This document shows positions 53,394-62,141 of a stretch of DNA of 64,000 nt, piece by piece. How positions within the stretch are numbered: position 1 is the first letter of the stretch; each line of letters starts with the position of its first letter. Source of the stretch: Rhodovastum atsumiense (GTDB lineage: Bacteria > Pseudomonadota > Alphaproteobacteria > Acetobacterales > Acetobacteraceae); contig NZ_OW485601.1 of the NCBI RefSeq assembly GCF_937425535.1, positions 177,001 through 241,000 of the forward strand. The letters run 5' to 3'. The position numbers were made by a program, and so were the translations under genes. The notes beneath the pieces are model-generated. The model had not been told where the DNA came from and searched no databases. It saw only the letters and a program-made list of their open reading frames with translations.

Positions 53394-54536
53394 ATGACGC
53401 GTGCGTTTTCCCGACGCCGGGCGCTGGCATTCGGCGCCGTAGCATTGGCGGCGCGGCCTGCGGCAGCACGCCTGGCCGGCACCGATCCCGCGCTGTTCGA
53501 CATTCGCCGCTATGTCTTCGTTCCAGGCGTGGCCACACCGACGACCACCATCATCGATGCCGACACCGATCGCATCGTCGATGTCCTGACGCTGGGCGTC
53601 ATTCCGCGACAGGTTCTGGTCAGCCGCGAGCGCGCCAAGCTGGTGGCCACGGATGGCCAGTCGCCGCGGATCAGCGTGGTGGATGTCTTTACCGGTGAGT
53701 CCGTCACGATCGATCTGCCCCTGCCCGCCCGGACGCTGTCGCTCGGGGTGACCGGACGCCTGCTTGCAGCCGCCGATCCGGCCGCCGGCCAGATCGCCCT
53801 GATCGACCTGAACGAGGACAGGCTCCTGTCGGTGGTAACAGGCCTGCCCCCGCTGCGGGATGTCATGTTCGCCGAACAGGACACGATGATCTTCGTGGCC
53901 GCCGAGGGCATGGCCGGCATCGGCGTGGTCGATGTGGCCAATGCCAGGCTGACCCACGAGATCTCCACGCAGCCGCTGCACGGCGGCATCACCGCCCTCG
54001 CCCGCACCCCGAACGGGAGACGGTTGCTGGTACAACCACAGGATGGCGGACAGATCGGCGTTTTCGACCTGGAGGAAGGTCGCCTTGCCGCCCGGCTTGC
54101 CTCCGGCGCCGGTGCAACAGGCATCTTTCCCTCAGGCACCGGCACCTACCTGCTGGTTCCCAACAACACCGCAGCCACGCTGACGATCTTTCGCGCCGAA
54201 CGGCTTGAAGAATCGGCCGTGCTCAAGGCGGCCGCGGACATGAACGGCGTCTACAGCGCCTGGCTCGACAGCGTCGCCTTCGTGCCAAGCCGGGCGGCAC
54301 GGAAACTGCTGATCTTCGACCTCGACACGCTACGCCCCGCGGGAGCGATCGGGCTTCCCGGCACGCCGCTGCGCGGCGCGGTCACGGCGGATAGCCGCAA
54401 GCTGTACCTGCCCATCAGCGATCCCGCCAGCATCGTGGTGGTGGACGGCGCGACCCGGCGCATCACCGCCATCCTCGACCTCAGCCACGCTCCCCTGACG
54501 GCGCTCATCGCCGGGGGATGGGGGATCTGCCATTAG
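53394..54536 (+). CDS. YncE-like beta-propeller protein with Tat-type signal
   Basis: The 380-residue protein starts MTRAFSRRRALAFGAVALAA, a twin-arginine-like signal. Repeated blades follow with patterns such as TIIDADTDRIVDVLTLG, ALIDLNEDRLLSVVTGL and VFDLEEGRLAARL, typical of YVTN/YncE seven-bladed propellers. It is probably periplasmic. An upstream in-frame extension to 53289 is possible but would bury the signal. It is divergent from module B and convergent with module C, so a link to them is positional only. Function not known. Confidence 0.75.
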   Translation: MTRAFSRRRALAFGAVALAARPAAARLAGTDPALFDIRRYVFVPGVATPTTTIIDADTDRIVDVLTLGVIPRQVLVSRERAKLVATDGQSPRISVVDVFTGESVTIDLPLPARTLSLGVTGRLLAAADPAAGQIALIDLNEDRLLSVVTGLPPLRDVMFAEQDTMIFVAAEGMAGIGVVDVANARLTHEISTQPLHGGITALARTPNGRRLLVQPQDGGQIGVFDLEEGRLAARLASGAGATGIFPSGTGTYLLVPNNTAATLTIFRAERLEESAVLKAAADMNGVYSAWLDSVAFVPSRAARKLLIFDLDTLRPAGAIGLPGTPLRGAVTADSRKLYLPISDPASIVVVDGATRRITAILDLSHAPLTALIAGGWGICH

Positions 54537-54563
54537 CGGCAGCCCCCGATCAGACAGGCGCGT

Positions 54564-55433
54564 TCAGGAGTCGACCGCCGCTTCCGGTCCAAGCCGCACC
54601 TGGACATCCCGCGGCCCGACCGTATAGGGCCAGGACGTCACCAGGATTCCGGCGCCCGATGCCGCATAGGCGGCGGCGTTGCCGACGTTGATGCCGCCCG
54701 CGGCCGCCAGCACCGGCGGATGCGGCAGACGCGCCAGCGCCCTGGCCACCTCCGACACCTCCTCGGGCGTAAACTTTTCCAGTTGCAGCACATCGGCCCC
54801 CGCCGCGGCAAAGCGCAGCGCCGTCTCCGCGTCGTTCACCTCGACAACGATCCGGCGCTCCGGAACGGCGCCGCGCAGCCGGCCGACCAGGTCCGCCGGG
54901 TCGGTCGCCGGCAGGAAGACACGATGCTCGGGAAACACCAGCACCGTATCGGACAGCCCGGTGCGGTGCATGGTTCCCCCACCGGCGAGCACCGCCTTGA
55001 TCGACAGCCCCCGGCTCAGCGGGCTCGCCTTGCGCGTGCAGGCCACCACGATCCCCGGCGCAACCGCCGTCGCAGCCTGACGCAGGTCATGCACCGCGCT
55101 GGCGACACCGGAAGCCCATTCCACGAGGGTCTGTGCCGCCTTCCAACCCGCGTGCAGAACCGCCGCCGATCCGTGTGCTTCCAGCAGCAGCGTCCCCGGA
55201 TCGACGGCCCGGCCCGAGCGCACCAGCAGACGGACGCTGGCCCCGAGCCGGGTGAGGATCCGCGACGCCTCCTCGGTCGCACAGGCGACCAAAGGATGGC
55301 GCGCGGTGAAGCGGATGACGGCCGGGACATCCCCGATTCCCAGCGCCGTGGTGGTCAGGTCGCCGAATCCGACATCCTCCGCGATCAGGCGGTCGATGTC
55401 GGCCTCCGGCACCGGCACGAGGATGCCCGTCAT
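54564..55433 (-). CDS. modD: ModD / NadC-like phosphoribosyltransferase
   Basis: The 289-residue protein has the quinolinate phosphoribosyltransferase fold in its ModD version: LIAEDVGFGDLTT at the start, ACTRKASPLSRGLSIKAVLAGGG with the PRPP-site basic residues, RIVVEVNDAETAL and AAGGINVGNAAAYAASGAGI. NadC makes nicotinate mononucleotide. ModD genes usually accompany molybdate transport or metalloenzyme genes, and their substrate is unproven. Here it is the last gene of module C, four bases after a dehydratase-type subunit, with no modABC or NAD genes. That placement hints at a phosphoribosylated ligand for the module C enzyme. Confidence 0.8.
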   Translation of the reverse strand: MTGILVPVPEADIDRLIAEDVGFGDLTTTALGIGDVPAVIRFTARHPLVACATEEASRILTRLGASVRLLVRSGRAVDPGTLLLEAHGSAAVLHAGWKAAQTLVEWASGVASAVHDLRQAATAVAPGIVVACTRKASPLSRGLSIKAVLAGGGTMHRTGLSDTVLVFPEHRVFLPATDPADLVGRLRGAVPERRIVVEVNDAETALRFAAAGADVLQLEKFTPEEVSEVARALARLPHPPVLAAAGGINVGNAAAYAASGAGILVTSWPYTVGPRDVQVRLGPEAAVDS

Positions 55434-55436
55434 GAC

Positions 55437-56654
55437 CTAGGACAACATTTCGATGAAGGCCTTGATGCGCATGATCTGCTCCTCGGTCGGCGGCTCCCGG
55501 TGCACATCGGTCTCGAGCGCAATCAGCGGCACACCGAGCTCCTTGAAGTGATCGCGTTCCAGTTGCTGCATCAGGCTCGCGTAAGGGCAGCCGATCACCG
55601 ACGAGGAGATGATCCCCCGCGCGCCGGTCTTGCGCACCTCTTCCTCGACCAGGATGCGCCGGTAGGCGACCGACGCCCCCACCGCCTCGCCCAGGTCGCC
55701 ACGCCCCTGCGCGTCCAGCACGAAATGCGCGAGGGATTCCAGCGGCGGAACGTCTTCACGGTACTCGTGCGTGCCGTGATACACCCAGCCGACGATGGCC
55801 CCGTTCGACTCCTCGATCGCGTCGAAGATGCGCTGGTTGCCGATGCTGCCGGCCACCACCAGCGGGATATAGCTGCTCGGCAGCTTGTTGATCTCCAGCT
55901 CCTCGAGCTCCGCGATCAACTGGTCCAGCACGGCGCCGAAGGCATCGAGATCGCCGTAGCTGTGCATCGCCCCCATGAAGATCTGCTTGGTGTGGCTGCC
56001 CGGGATGAACAGCGGATGCCGGGCCCGCAGTTCCAGGACGCGCCGGACCTTGCGGATGACGCTGTTCTTGCGGCGGATTTCCTCCGCCACCCGCGCCTCG
56101 TCGGCGGGCTTGCCGGTCAGCCAGCGGGAAATCCGCTGCAGCTCGTGCACCAGGAAGGCGATGCCGTGCTCACGCTTCTCCTGCAGCCGGAACGCCGACA
56201 CCGTGTCGATGATATGGATGTCGTAGTCATCCCGCCTGGCCAGTTCCAGCACCGAATTGATCGGCTCGCAGCCGGACCCGAAATGCAGGATGCGCTTGAT
56301 CTTCTGCTCGCGATCCGTGTGCAGGCGGCCGAGCATGGCCTTGATCATCGAGCAGAACTCGCCCGGCACCTGGAAATGGTCCTCGGCGATGGCTTCCGAC
56401 TTGCGGCTGTCGATCGCCCAGAGCTGGTCATAGCCGACCGGGATGGTGTCGCAGGCGAAGATCAGCGGTGATTCCCAGCTCCATCCGCCCCAGATCACCT
56501 GCTTTCCCGCATCGGCCTGCTTGTAGATGCTGTCCAGCGAGTAGTTGCTGGCGATTGCCTCAAGCGCCTTCAGACCTTTCGAGTCCACGCCGGCACGGTC
56601 AGGACCGTGGGTCGCATGACCGGACCGGGGATCGAGTGCAAGCACGTCACCCAT
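55437..56654 (-). CDS. Module C: HgdB/BcrB-type partner subunit
   Basis: The 405-residue protein matches the module A and B partner subunits at a lower level. Candidate cluster Cys are in IFACDTIPVG, PGEFCSMIKAM, GSGCEPINSV and SVIGCPYASL. It ends EEQIMRIKAFIEMLS. It follows the HgdB2-type gene by 24 bases and precedes modD. The lack of the GCSFG motif and different flanking sequence show that module C is the most distant of the three sets. Confidence 0.82.
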   Translation of the reverse strand: MGDVLALDPRSGHATHGPDRAGVDSKGLKALEAIASNYSLDSIYKQADAGKQVIWGGWSWESPLIFACDTIPVGYDQLWAIDSRKSEAIAEDHFQVPGEFCSMIKAMLGRLHTDREQKIKRILHFGSGCEPINSVLELARRDDYDIHIIDTVSAFRLQEKREHGIAFLVHELQRISRWLTGKPADEARVAEEIRRKNSVIRKVRRVLELRARHPLFIPGSHTKQIFMGAMHSYGDLDAFGAVLDQLIAELEELEINKLPSSYIPLVVAGSIGNQRIFDAIEESNGAIVGWVYHGTHEYREDVPPLESLAHFVLDAQGRGDLGEAVGASVAYRRILVEEEVRKTGARGIISSSVIGCPYASLMQQLERDHFKELGVPLIALETDVHREPPTEEQIMRIKAFIEMLS

Positions 56655-56678
56655 GGGATGTGTTCCTTTTTCCTCGGG

Positions 56679-57878
56679 TCACTCGGCGGCCGAGGCGGCC
56701 ACGGCTTCGGCCCGGCGGTCATTGAGGATCTCGACGAAGGCTTCCAGGCGCGTCTTGAGCTGCCCGTGATCGCTCTGCGAATAGTCGCTGGAAATTTCCA
56801 GCACCGGAATGCCGAGCTTCTGGAAGTGGCTGAGGAACTCCAGCTTGGTGACGCCGTAGCAGGCGCAGAACTTGAGGTAGACGAACACGACGCCGTCCGC
56901 CGCGTATTCCTGCGCCAGCTTCCCGGAGAACTCGACGCTGTCATCGAGCGGCTTCATGCGGGCGCAGGGCGCCTGGTCGAGATAGCCGTCGGCCAGCGCC
57001 TGGAACGGATCGCCGTCCTCGCGCAGCGTATGGGTGAACGGCCGCAGCCCGGTGCAGTGATCCTCGACCACGACGCGCGCGCCGATCTCGTCCTCGATCA
57101 GCTCCACCAGGCGGCGGTCACCGTCCGCCACGATGCTGCCCGAGATCATCAGCCGCACCGGCGGGGCGCCCTTGCGCTTCGCCCGGCTCAGCTTGCGGTA
57201 CAGCTTCTCGTAGACAGGCAGCAGCTTTTCCGGGGGAAGGTAATAATAGCCGCGCACCAGTTCCAGGAAGTCCTTGCCGGACAACGGCGGAATCGGCTGC
57301 TTGCGCAGCTCCGAGAACTTCCGGATCAGTTGCCGGGCCTTGTTGAACAGGACGATCTGGGCCCGGATATCGTCCTCGGTGATGGACCGACCGGCCAGTT
57401 CCGCGACGTCATTGCGGAAATGGACGATTTCATCGCGAAAGAAGCCGCGCGACTCCGCCTGGTCGCGCAGGCGCGGCAGGTTCAGCAGCGTGGTCGGAAC
57501 CCAGCGCTCGATCAGCTCCGACGCCCGCTTCATCGAAGCGCAGGTGTGGAAATTGTAGAGCTTGTCGACGGCCCGATAGAAGGGATCGCCGTTCTTCTGG
57601 TCGAAGCCGCCGATGCAGCTTTTGCTGAAGTCGCAGAAGACGCTCTGGGTGTAGCGCTCGCCCTGGGCCACGATGTCGGGGTCGCCGGCCTTGAACAGGC
57701 GCGCATGGCGCAGCCCGGCCGCATTGAGCAGTTCCGGCGGCGTATAGGCGCAGAAATATCCGGCCCGCTTCGTGTCATCCTGCTTGTCGATGAAGGCGCT
57801 CTGCTCGGCCTCGATCAGCGCATGGATCGGCAACAGGTCGGGACTGAGCGAAGGCTCAGCCGTGCGTGGTGTCGCCAT
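56679..57878 (-). CDS. Module C: HgdB/DCCP-type subunit (unfused)
   Basis: The 399-residue protein equals the C-terminal half of the module A and B fusions. It has YFCAYTPPELLNAAG, SVFCDFSKSCIGG, FHTCASMKRA, EDHCTGLRPF, QAPCARMK and Cys338/Cys340 in KFCACYGVTK. GGAG eight bases before ATG 57878 sets the start. It begins five bases after its ATPase gene stops, so a simple loss of that boundary would yield the fusion seen in A and B. Confidence 0.83.
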   Translation of the reverse strand: MATPRTAEPSLSPDLLPIHALIEAEQSAFIDKQDDTKRAGYFCAYTPPELLNAAGLRHARLFKAGDPDIVAQGERYTQSVFCDFSKSCIGGFDQKNGDPFYRAVDKLYNFHTCASMKRASELIERWVPTTLLNLPRLRDQAESRGFFRDEIVHFRNDVAELAGRSITEDDIRAQIVLFNKARQLIRKFSELRKQPIPPLSGKDFLELVRGYYYLPPEKLLPVYEKLYRKLSRAKRKGAPPVRLMISGSIVADGDRRLVELIEDEIGARVVVEDHCTGLRPFTHTLREDGDPFQALADGYLDQAPCARMKPLDDSVEFSGKLAQEYAADGVVFVYLKFCACYGVTKLEFLSHFQKLGIPVLEISSDYSQSDHGQLKTRLEAFVEILNDRRAEAVAASAAE

Positions 57879-57883
57879 GATGC

Positions 57884-58870
57884 TCACTCCACCTCTGCTA
57901 GGGATTTCGGTGTTTCGCTGCCGGCGCAGCGCGACGCGCGCACGGGCGCCTTCCGCTTCGGAGCGGCTGCAACGCTGCGGGTCCGCCGCCGCTTTGCCGT
58001 GCCCGCCGCCAGGGCGGCGGTGTGGAAGCGGCCGGCATGCACCGCGGCCCCCAGCGCACCGGCATAGATCATGTCGATCGGGTTGCGCGTGAACTTGGCG
58101 CCGATCAGTTCCTCGAGCGCATGCCACATCCCGACATTGTTGGCCACGCCACCGGTGAACACGAGTTCCGGCTCGATCCCTACCCGGCCGAGCAGCGAGC
58201 GGACCCGGCGCGCCGAGGCGAAGTGAATCCCGGCGGCGATATTGGCGCGCGCGGCCGTATCACCCACCCGTTCGCCGCGTGCCCGCAGCGAGATCATCTC
58301 GGACTCGGCGAAGACCACGCACTGGCTGCTGATCGGCGCCGGTTCCGTCGCCTCCAGCGCCACCGGCCCAAGCTCGTGCAGCTCCAGCCCGAGCAGCACC
58401 GCCGCCTTTTCGAGGAAGCGCCCGGTGCCGGCGGCGCATTTGTCATTCATGACGAACTCCACGACCTTGCCGGTCGCGGGGTCGACCTTGATCGCCTTCG
58501 AGTCCTGCCCACCGATGTCGATGATCGTGCGGGTGCCCGGATTGAGCGCATGGGCGCCCATCGCATGGCAGGTGATCTCGGTCACGACCTGATACGGGAT
58601 ATCGTCGTATTTCAGCGAGATCCGGCCATAGCCGGTGCCGACGATGTAGGCGACGTCACGCCGGCGCAGCCGTGCCTGCTGCAGCAGGCGCGTCAGCAAC
58701 TCGTCCGCGGATTCCTGCATGTACAGGCCGGTCGGGATAAAGGCGGTGTGGATCTCATCGGGCGTCAGCAGGACGCCTTTCGATCCGCGCGAGCCGATAT
58801 CAAAGCCGATGACCGGATCCGGCGGCGCATATTTCCAGCTTGCCGTGCCAACGATCGATTCTGTCTTCAT
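57884..58870 (-). CDS. Module C: stand-alone ASKHA ATPase activator
   Basis: The 328-residue protein has GFDIGSRGSKGVLL, VGTGYGRISLKY, DIGGQDSKAIKVD and the bridging-cluster Cys145 and Cys184. The last 50 residues are a basic, Ala-rich tail (AKRRRTRSVAAAPKRKAP) absent in the other activators. It starts 33 bases after the binding-protein gene of the ABC importer, tying uptake to module C. Confidence 0.87.
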   Translation of the reverse strand: MKTESIVGTASWKYAPPDPVIGFDIGSRGSKGVLLTPDEIHTAFIPTGLYMQESADELLTRLLQQARLRRRDVAYIVGTGYGRISLKYDDIPYQVVTEITCHAMGAHALNPGTRTIIDIGGQDSKAIKVDPATGKVVEFVMNDKCAAGTGRFLEKAAVLLGLELHELGPVALEATEPAPISSQCVVFAESEMISLRARGERVGDTAARANIAAGIHFASARRVRSLLGRVGIEPELVFTGGVANNVGMWHALEELIGAKFTRNPIDMIYAGALGAAVHAGRFHTAALAAGTAKRRRTRSVAAAPKRKAPVRASRCAGSETPKSLAEVE

Positions 58871-58903
58871 GCCTGCCGTCCCGGTCCCCGGTTGTTGTGA
58901 TGA

Positions 58904-60061
58904 TCAGCTCAGCACGTCGACGACCACGCGATCGGCGAGCTTCACCGGATCGGTCGACGGCTTGATGATGCGTGCACGCTTGAGGTCGCTCGTGATCTGC
59001 ACGACCTCGCGGCGAAGCACCGCCCCGGCCGGGGCATGATCGTGGGTGTGGCTGCGCAACATGGCCGCAAGCTCCGTCACCGGCACCTTGGGCGTGTATT
59101 TGGAGAAGATCTCGGCCGCGTCGTCCGGCTGGGTGGCGACGTGGTGCGCGGCTGCCTGCATCGCCCGCGTGAGCGCCGCGGTCGTGGCCCGCTCATCACG
59201 GTAGAGCGCCGCGCGGACGCCGAGCGTGCAGCAGGACAAGGTCGCGTAGTTCTCCGAGAGGTTGGAGGCGAGTTCCACCAGTTCCCCGTTGCTGCGCAGC
59301 CGGGTGAGCCAGACGGCCGGATCGGAATCGGCCAAGGCCTGCACCTCGCCGCGCTGCAGCGCCACCGGCAGCAGGTCGGCCGGGAATTCCCGCCAGTTCA
59401 CGCCCGTGTCCGGGTCGATGCCGTGGCGCGACAGCAGAATGGCAAAGAAATGACGCGGCGAACCGGCAAGGGAGGATACGCCGATGGTCTTGCCCTTGAG
59501 GTCGGTGATGCCGGTGAAGCCGGAATCGCGACGCACCAGCAGGCGGGTGCATCCGCCATGCAGGCCGGTGGTCAGCTTGACGTCGAAACCCTGCTCCAGC
59601 GGCTTGAGCCAGTTCAGCAGCATGCTGGCGCCGACATCCGCCTTGTCGGTGGCCAGGGCCTGCAGCATCTGGTCGGTCGAACCCGCGAGCTGGACGAACT
59701 CCACTTCCAGATTCTGCTTGGCAAAATAGCCGCGATGCAGCGCAACCGGCACAGCCGCGGTGCAGATGCCCGTGCCGTTATAGGCAAAGCGGAGATGACG
59801 CGGCGGTCCCGCCAGCGGCGCCGGCGTTTCGGTTACGGCGGCAACGCGGCAGATCGAACTGTCGAGCAGATCCCGCGGCAGGGCTGCCGCACCGCGCGAA
59901 CCGGCGTAGCTCGCGGAGGGCCGGGCCGCCACGCCCGCCAGCAGGCCAATGCCGGCGGCCATCCCCCCGATGAAGCCGCGACGCAGGACCGGGCTGGTCC
60001 GAACGGCATCCTGCGTCTCTGACTGGATTGTCGCGGGGATCTCCCCGCCTTGGCGCGTCAT
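58904..60061 (-). CDS. NitT/TauT-type ABC substrate-binding protein 1, Cys/His conserved
   Basis: The 385-residue protein has a twin-arginine-like signal (SPVLRRGFIGGMAAGIGLLA), then an NMT1/SsuA-like fold (LHRGYFAKQNLEVEFVQLAG, GSTDQMLQALATDKADVG, DLKGKTIGVSSLAG). Cys71, Cys100, Cys171 and Cys277-Cys278 and the motif HTHDHAP (338-344) recur in the second binding protein. Ordinary family members that bind nitrate or sulfonates lack such sets, so a metal, thiol or metal-bound ligand is possible. It is directly upstream of the module C ATPase gene. Confidence 0.85.
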   Translation of the reverse strand: MTRQGGEIPATIQSETQDAVRTSPVLRRGFIGGMAAGIGLLAGVAARPSASYAGSRGAAALPRDLLDSSICRVAAVTETPAPLAGPPRHLRFAYNGTGICTAAVPVALHRGYFAKQNLEVEFVQLAGSTDQMLQALATDKADVGASMLLNWLKPLEQGFDVKLTTGLHGGCTRLLVRRDSGFTGITDLKGKTIGVSSLAGSPRHFFAILLSRHGIDPDTGVNWREFPADLLPVALQRGEVQALADSDPAVWLTRLRSNGELVELASNLSENYATLSCCTLGVRAALYRDERATTAALTRAMQAAAHHVATQPDDAAEIFSKYTPKVPVTELAAMLRSHTHDHAPAGAVLRREVVQITSDLKRARIIKPSTDPVKLADRVVVDVLS

Positions 60062-60311
60062 GCTGATGTCTCCTGAAGGCAGCCGCGCGCGGCTCCCGGC
60101 AGGAGCGATGGCGCGACCAGGCGGAGAATGTACCGCTTTCAGGTGTTCATCAATAGCAACAAACGAATCTCTGATGTTTTATGAAAAAATAACGAAGTAT
60201 TTTAGCATATTATGGAGGGCGGCCCTCCCACCCCCCGATGGCGCGGGAGGTGACGGCGGAAGCGGAAACAGGCGTTCATGCCCGTTGTCCGCTTCCGCCT
60301 GCCCTGTCCTT
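60062..60311. promoter_or_regulatory. Gap between the ABC ATPase and binding-protein 1 genes
   Basis: The AT-rich segment 60150-60212 probably contains the promoter for binding protein 1 and module C. The strong stem-loop at 60253-60297 ends the upstream transcript. Confidence 0.45.
60253..60297 (-). terminator. 12-bp stem-loop after the ABC ATPase gene
   Basis: GGCGGAAGCGGA (60253-60264) and TCCGCTTCCGCC (60286-60297) are exact complements with a 21-base loop. No T-run follows, so Rho-assisted termination or mRNA protection is likely. Confidence 0.5.
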
Positions 60312-61127
60312 CTACCAGGTCGCCTCGAGCCCGAGCATGCCGAGCGCCTCGCGGCGCAGGCGCAGGATCTCGGGATGATCGCGGCGACGCGGATAGGCGA
60401 GATCCACTCGCAGATCGGCCCGGATGGTGGCGGGACGATCGCTGAACACGATCACCCGCTGGGCCATCAACAGGGCTTCTTCCACGTCATGCGTGACCAT
60501 GAGCACGGTGAAGCCACGTTGCTGCCACAGCCGCGTGATTTCGCCCTGCATCGCCAGCCGCGTCAGGCTGTCGAGCTTGCCCAGCGGCTCGTCGAGGATC
60601 AGCAGCCGCGGATCGTTCACCAGCGCCCGGGCCAGCGAGGCACGCTGCGCCATGCCGCCCGAGAGTTGATGCGGATAGACCCCGGCGAACTCGGCAAGGC
60701 CAACCAGTGACAGCACGTCGTCGACCCGGTTGCGATGTCCTTTCAGCAGGCCCTGCGCTTCCAGTCCAAGCGCCGCATTCTGCCAGACGGTGCGCCAGGG
60801 AAACAGCGTGGGGTCCTGGAATACCACGACGCGGGAGGGATCTGGCTTCGTCACCACTTCGCCATCGACCAGCAACCGACCGCGACGCGGGGCATCGAGC
60901 CCGGCCACGAGGCGCAGCAGGGTCGACTTGCCGCAGCCGGACGGCCCCAGCAGGGCGACGAAGCCGCCCGGCTCGACCGTCAGCGTCACGTCCTGCAGCA
61001 CCCGGAGCAGTTCCTTGTTCAGGACGAAACCATGGCTGACGCCCTGCACGGAGAGCGCGGCGCCCCCCTTGGACACGACCGGTGCCGGTGCCGACACTTC
61101 TGGAAGTTCGAGGGCTGCACTCACCAT
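60312..61127 (-). CDS. NitT/TauT-type ABC importer ATPase
   Basis: The 271-residue protein has LLGPSGCGKSTLLRLVAG, the Q-loop VVFQDPTLFPWRTVWQN, the signature QLSGGMAQRASLARAL and LLILDEPLGKLD, typical of SsuB/TauB/NrtD. It drives import through the permease whose gene overlaps it (ATGGTGA). A short Pro/Ala-rich N-terminus precedes the domain. Confidence 0.92.
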   Translation of the reverse strand: MVSAALELPEVSAPAPVVSKGGAALSVQGVSHGFVLNKELLRVLQDVTLTVEPGGFVALLGPSGCGKSTLLRLVAGLDAPRRGRLLVDGEVVTKPDPSRVVVFQDPTLFPWRTVWQNAALGLEAQGLLKGHRNRVDDVLSLVGLAEFAGVYPHQLSGGMAQRASLARALVNDPRLLILDEPLGKLDSLTRLAMQGEITRLWQQRGFTVLMVTHDVEEALLMAQRVIVFSDRPATIRADLRVDLAYPRRRDHPEILRLRREALGMLGLEATW

Positions 61128-62128
61128 TGCACCAGACCCTTCTGCCAGGCCAGCAGCCGATCCCGCGCACGGAACAGCAGCGTGATCAGCGCCGAGCACA
61201 TCACCGCCATGATGAAGAGCGCGGCATACATGTTAGCGTAGGCGGCCCAGCCCTGCGCCCATTGCAGGTACCAGCCGAGCCCGGACTTCACCCCCAGCAT
61301 CTCGGCGACCACCAGCACGGCGAAGGAAGAACCGAGCCCCATGAACAGGCCGACGAAGACATGCGGCAGGGCCGCCGGGATCGCCACCTTCAGGACCAGG
61401 AAGCGCTGGCTGGCGCCGAGCGTGCGGGCCACGTCGTAATAGGCCGTCTGCACCGCCGAGACACCGGACCAGGTCAGCACCGTGGTCGGGAACCAGGTTG
61501 CCAGCGCAATCAGGAAGACGCTGGCGCTGCCGCTGGTCGGGAAGACGAAGAAGGCCAGTGGAATCCACGCGGTTGCCGGCAGCGGGCCGATCAGGCGCAG
61601 CACCGGGTGAACCCAGTAGCCGATCCGCGTCGACCAGCCCAGGCCAACCCCCGACAGGAAGCCTACCGCGGCGCCAATGGCATAGCCCTTGCCGAGAAGC
61701 AGCAGGGATCGCCACAGGCAATCGAGCAGGCGCGGCGCGTCATCGGTGTAGACCTCGACGAAGGCCTGCGGCGAGGCGAAGAAGGGCAGTGGCAGCAGGT
61801 CGTACTTCGCCGTGACCAGTTCCCACGCGGCAAGCCAGACGGCGATCGCCAGGGACCAGGCGGCCCAGCGCCCCGTTCGCGCCAGCAGCGGCACGATGAA
61901 GCCACCGGCCCAGAGCACCAGGAGCACGCCCCCGGTGCTGGCCGACAGCACCGCCAGAAGCCAGGTACGCTCCACTTCCTGTACGTTCGGAAGACCAAGC
62001 ACCAGGGCGGCGACCGCGAACCAGGCCAGGCCTGCGATGGCCAGCAACGGGACGGGCCGCGGCACGTCCACGATCAACACATCGACGTTCTGGTCGGAAG
62101 CGGGACTGATACCCGCGGTTGCGCTCAT
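61121..62128 (-). CDS. NitT/TauT-type ABC importer permease with extra N-terminal TM segments
   Basis: The 335-residue protein has about eight TM segments. The usual six-TM permease core includes AYYDVARTLGASQRFLVLKV, the ATPase-contact EAA loop, and AEMLGVKSGLGWYLQWAQGW. About 80 N-terminal residues add two more TM segments (PLLAIAGLAWFAVAALVLGL and the next). The stop overlaps the ATPase start. Substrate not known. Confidence 0.9.
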   Translation of the reverse strand: MSATAGISPASDQNVDVLIVDVPRPVPLLAIAGLAWFAVAALVLGLPNVQEVERTWLLAVLSASTGGVLLVLWAGGFIVPLLARTGRWAAWSLAIAVWLAAWELVTAKYDLLPLPFFASPQAFVEVYTDDAPRLLDCLWRSLLLLGKGYAIGAAVGFLSGVGLGWSTRIGYWVHPVLRLIGPLPATAWIPLAFFVFPTSGSASVFLIALATWFPTTVLTWSGVSAVQTAYYDVARTLGASQRFLVLKVAIPAALPHVFVGLFMGLGSSFAVLVVAEMLGVKSGLGWYLQWAQGWAAYANMYAALFIMAVMCSALITLLFRARDRLLAWQKGLVQW

Positions 62129-62141
62129 GTTCGTTCTCCTG

